The notes below the pieces were generated by a model, which searched no databases, was not told the origin of the DNA, and saw only the letters and a list, made by a program, of their open reading frames with translations. Source: Gammaproteobacteria bacterium (GTDB lineage Bacteria; Pseudomonadota; Gammaproteobacteria; Chromatiales; Chromatiaceae). Taken from it: a stretch of 34,522 nucleotides of DNA. The stretch is from NCBI GenBank assembly GCA_024227135.1, contig JAAELC010000719.1:1-34522 (forward strand). Reading direction: 5' to 3'. Position numbers and translations under genes: made by a program. Positions 32,899 to 34,522 of the stretch are shown in pieces (position 1 is the stretch's first letter; each line of letters starts with the position of its first letter).

Positions 32899-34350
32899 TC
32901 AGGTTGCGACCCAGAGGATCAGGATACCAATGGAGGCGATCAGCAGGCTGCGCTTGTCCTGAGTGGCAAAAATCACCGGGTCTTCATGCATCTCGTTGCG
33001 TCGGGCGAGGAACCAGACACGGCCTATCCAGTAAAGCAAAAGAGGGCAGAGGAGCCAGATGAACTCCGGATGAGTGTACAGCGCCCGCACCTGGTCACTG
33101 TTGATATAGAGGGCCAGTACCAGTACGGAAAGATATCCACTGGCGATGCCGGATTGTGCCAGTCCCTCGAGGTCCACGGTCCGATAACCCCGGGTGGCTG
33201 CATTTCCCCAGGGTTGCTCTTTAACCAGCCCCAGAAGCTCGGAGTAACGTTTCAGTAACGCAAGGCTGAAGAATAGAAACATGGAGAATGCCAGAATCCA
33301 GTGTGAAGGGGCGGTGGAGACTGCGGCTGCTCCGGCCATGATGCGCAGGGTGTAAAGTCCTGCCAGTGTCAGCACGTCGGTCAGAGGGGATTGCTTGAGA
33401 TAAAGGGAATAGGCCAGGGTCACCCCGTAATACAGCAGCATCACTCCGAGAAACTCGATGGGTAGACACAACGTGATGGCGAAGGCCAGGATAAGCAGGG
33501 TGGGAATCATCAGCAACCCATGCATGATTGGCAAGGTTCCTGCGGCCAGAGGGCGGTAGCGCTTGGTCCTGTGCTGGCGATCTGCCGGCAGATCCAGCAG
33601 ATCGTTGAGTAGATAGACGCTGGAGGCACAGAGTCCGAAAGCGAAAAATGCCAGAGTAGCCTGTAGCAGCAGCTGGGGCTGTAGTATCTGGTGGGCCATA
33701 CCCAGGGGGACCAGGATCAGCAGATTCTTCAACCATTGATGCAGCCGTATGGCTTTGAGGTAAAGAGCCAGTCCTGAGTTCCTGTCATCGAATACCCTTT
33801 CGACTTCGGTCATGTTCCCGGCTTTTCGTCTGACCCCGGGGGATGTGTCCACCAGTATTGCGCGACGGGCATGGGCCCATATCTTCAGGTCGATCCCGGC
33901 ATTGGCCACGTAATCGAACCCCTTGTTCCCATAGGCATCTACCAGCTGCCGGCATTTGGTGCGACCCGAAAGGTTGGTTTCGGCATCGCTGGCCATTACC
34001 CGATCAAACAGCTCGAGATGATCTGCCACCTGGGATGCATATTTAATGTTGGAGGCGGTTGCGAGAATCAGATGTCTTCCCTGCGCTTTTTGTTCGTGGA
34101 GAAATTCGAGCAAGGGTCCGTTGAAGGGGAGCAGAGTCATGTCCACCTCGACCCGTTCTGCTATCTGTTGTTTGAAGTGGGCCTTTCCCCCGAATAGCCA
34201 GAAAACAAGCAAAAACAGATTGAGGGGGGTTTGTCTGAGTAATCCGAAGACAGACTCTATCAGCATGTCTGTTCGTAATAAGGTCCCGTCCAGGTCTACG
34301 CAAAGCGGGATTGCCGGGTTTGAGGACGATCGCGTCGAGTTTTTCATCAT
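32899..34350 (-). CDS. HAD-UbiA fusion, phosphoribosyl-polyprenol synthase-like
   Basis: A 483-residue fusion from the ATG at 34348-34350. The N-terminal 190 residues are a HAD phosphatase-like domain: CVDLDGTLLRTDML (motif I) and LILATAS (motif II). A late YVANAGIDLKIW replaces the usual GDSxxD, keeping one Asp. Residues 195-483 are a UbiA membrane prenyltransferase with NDLLDLPADRQHRTKRYRP. In mycobacteria the UbiA enzyme Rv3806c joins PRPP to decaprenyl phosphate, and a separate phosphatase removes the 5-phosphate. The fusion could do both. A GTG at 34386 would add 12 residues; a second ATG follows at once at 34347. Confidence 0.87.
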   Translation of the reverse strand: MMKNSTRSSSNPAIPLCVDLDGTLLRTDMLIESVFGLLRQTPLNLFLLVFWLFGGKAHFKQQIAERVEVDMTLLPFNGPLLEFLHEQKAQGRHLILATASNIKYASQVADHLELFDRVMASDAETNLSGRTKCRQLVDAYGNKGFDYVANAGIDLKIWAHARRAILVDTSPGVRRKAGNMTEVERVFDDRNSGLALYLKAIRLHQWLKNLLILVPLGMAHQILQPQLLLQATLAFFAFGLCASSVYLLNDLLDLPADRQHRTKRYRPLAAGTLPIMHGLLMIPTLLILAFAITLCLPIEFLGVMLLYYGVTLAYSLYLKQSPLTDVLTLAGLYTLRIMAGAAAVSTAPSHWILAFSMFLFFSLALLKRYSELLGLVKEQPWGNAATRGYRTVDLEGLAQSGIASGYLSVLVLALYINSDQVRALYTHPEFIWLLCPLLLYWIGRVWFLARRNEMHEDPVIFATQDKRSLLIASIGILILWVAT

Positions 34351-34409
34351 GCTGGAGATGCTACAGGCCGCCAACGGGGGCAGCACACAGAATAAGGGCT
34401 GCGGAAAAA

Positions 34410-34522
34410 ATGAATCATCCCATCCTGCTGGTCTCTCACCTCAGCTATCACTACCGGCATCCTGCCTCGCGTGAATCTAGTCCATCCATGGACGTTGTCT
34501 GCGTTGCAGATTCAGTTGCATA
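34410..34522 (+). CDS. Start of an unidentified gene (partial)
   Basis: From an ATG at 34410 the frame stays open for 37 codons to the right edge. The beginning, NHPILLVSHLSYHYRHP, faintly resembles the first strand of ABC-transporter ATPases, but no Walker A is reached. It diverges from the UbiA-like gene. Upstream, AAGGGCTGCGG gives only a fair ribosome-binding site. It could be chance. Confidence 0.3.
   Translation, partial: MNHPILLVSHLSYHYRHPASRESSPSMDVVCVADSVA

Overview
The window reads as chromosome of a moderately GC-rich gammaproteobacterium. The evidence is gene order: accB-accC-prmA-zinc-ribbon gene-dusB-fis-purH-purD on one strand, next to cutA-dsbD-tlpA, lipB-lipA and lgt. A Chromatiales-like or sulfur-oxidiser-like lineage is my inference; nothing in the window names the organism. 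I saw no tRNA, rRNA, CRISPR array, insertion sequence or phage module.

Layout. 1-172 (minus): start of a PqqD-like small gene cut by the edge. 369-9911 (minus): a long housekeeping block, transcribed as accB, accC, prmA, zinc-ribbon/DUF3426 gene, dusB, fis, purH, an lpxA paralogue, purD. It joins fatty-acid initiation, ribosome and tRNA modification, the Fis growth regulator and the last steps of IMP synthesis. 10507-13690 (minus): cutA, dsbD and tlpA, a metal-tolerance and periplasmic thiol-redox set in overlapping reading frames. 14015-14458 (plus): fxsA. 14601-20684 (minus): an RND efflux adaptor and pump followed directly by lipB and lipA. 20813-22009 (plus): rlmI. 22131-23416 (minus): a small XRE regulator, a 584-base gene-free stretch with a candidate structured RNA, and a small secreted protein. 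23462-25976 (plus): lgt, a double-length ThyX-like gene and an ABM-domain gene.

26091-34386 is a cell-surface glycan locus. A plus-strand trio (epimerase, FAD oxidoreductase, GtrA) converges on a minus-strand trio (HAD-UbiA fusion, DprE1-like oxidase, DprE2-like reductase), with a GT39/ArnT-like transferase beside them. Together these resemble the mycobacterial route to polyprenyl-phosphate-arabinose: prenyl transfer to a phosphopentose, dephosphorylation, 2'-epimerisation, membrane flipping and transfer to a surface acceptor. A further gene starts on the plus strand at the right edge.

The points I think most deserve follow-up are: the tandem ThyX-like protein, whose two halves keep complementary pieces of the ThyX signature, sitting where thyA usually follows lgt; the arabinose-type lipid-sugar cluster; a perfect 20-bp palindrome that buries the ribosome-binding site of the DprE2-like gene; the lpxA paralogue between purH and purD; the duplicated sensor domain in DsbD; and the structured intergenic region around 22.8 kb.
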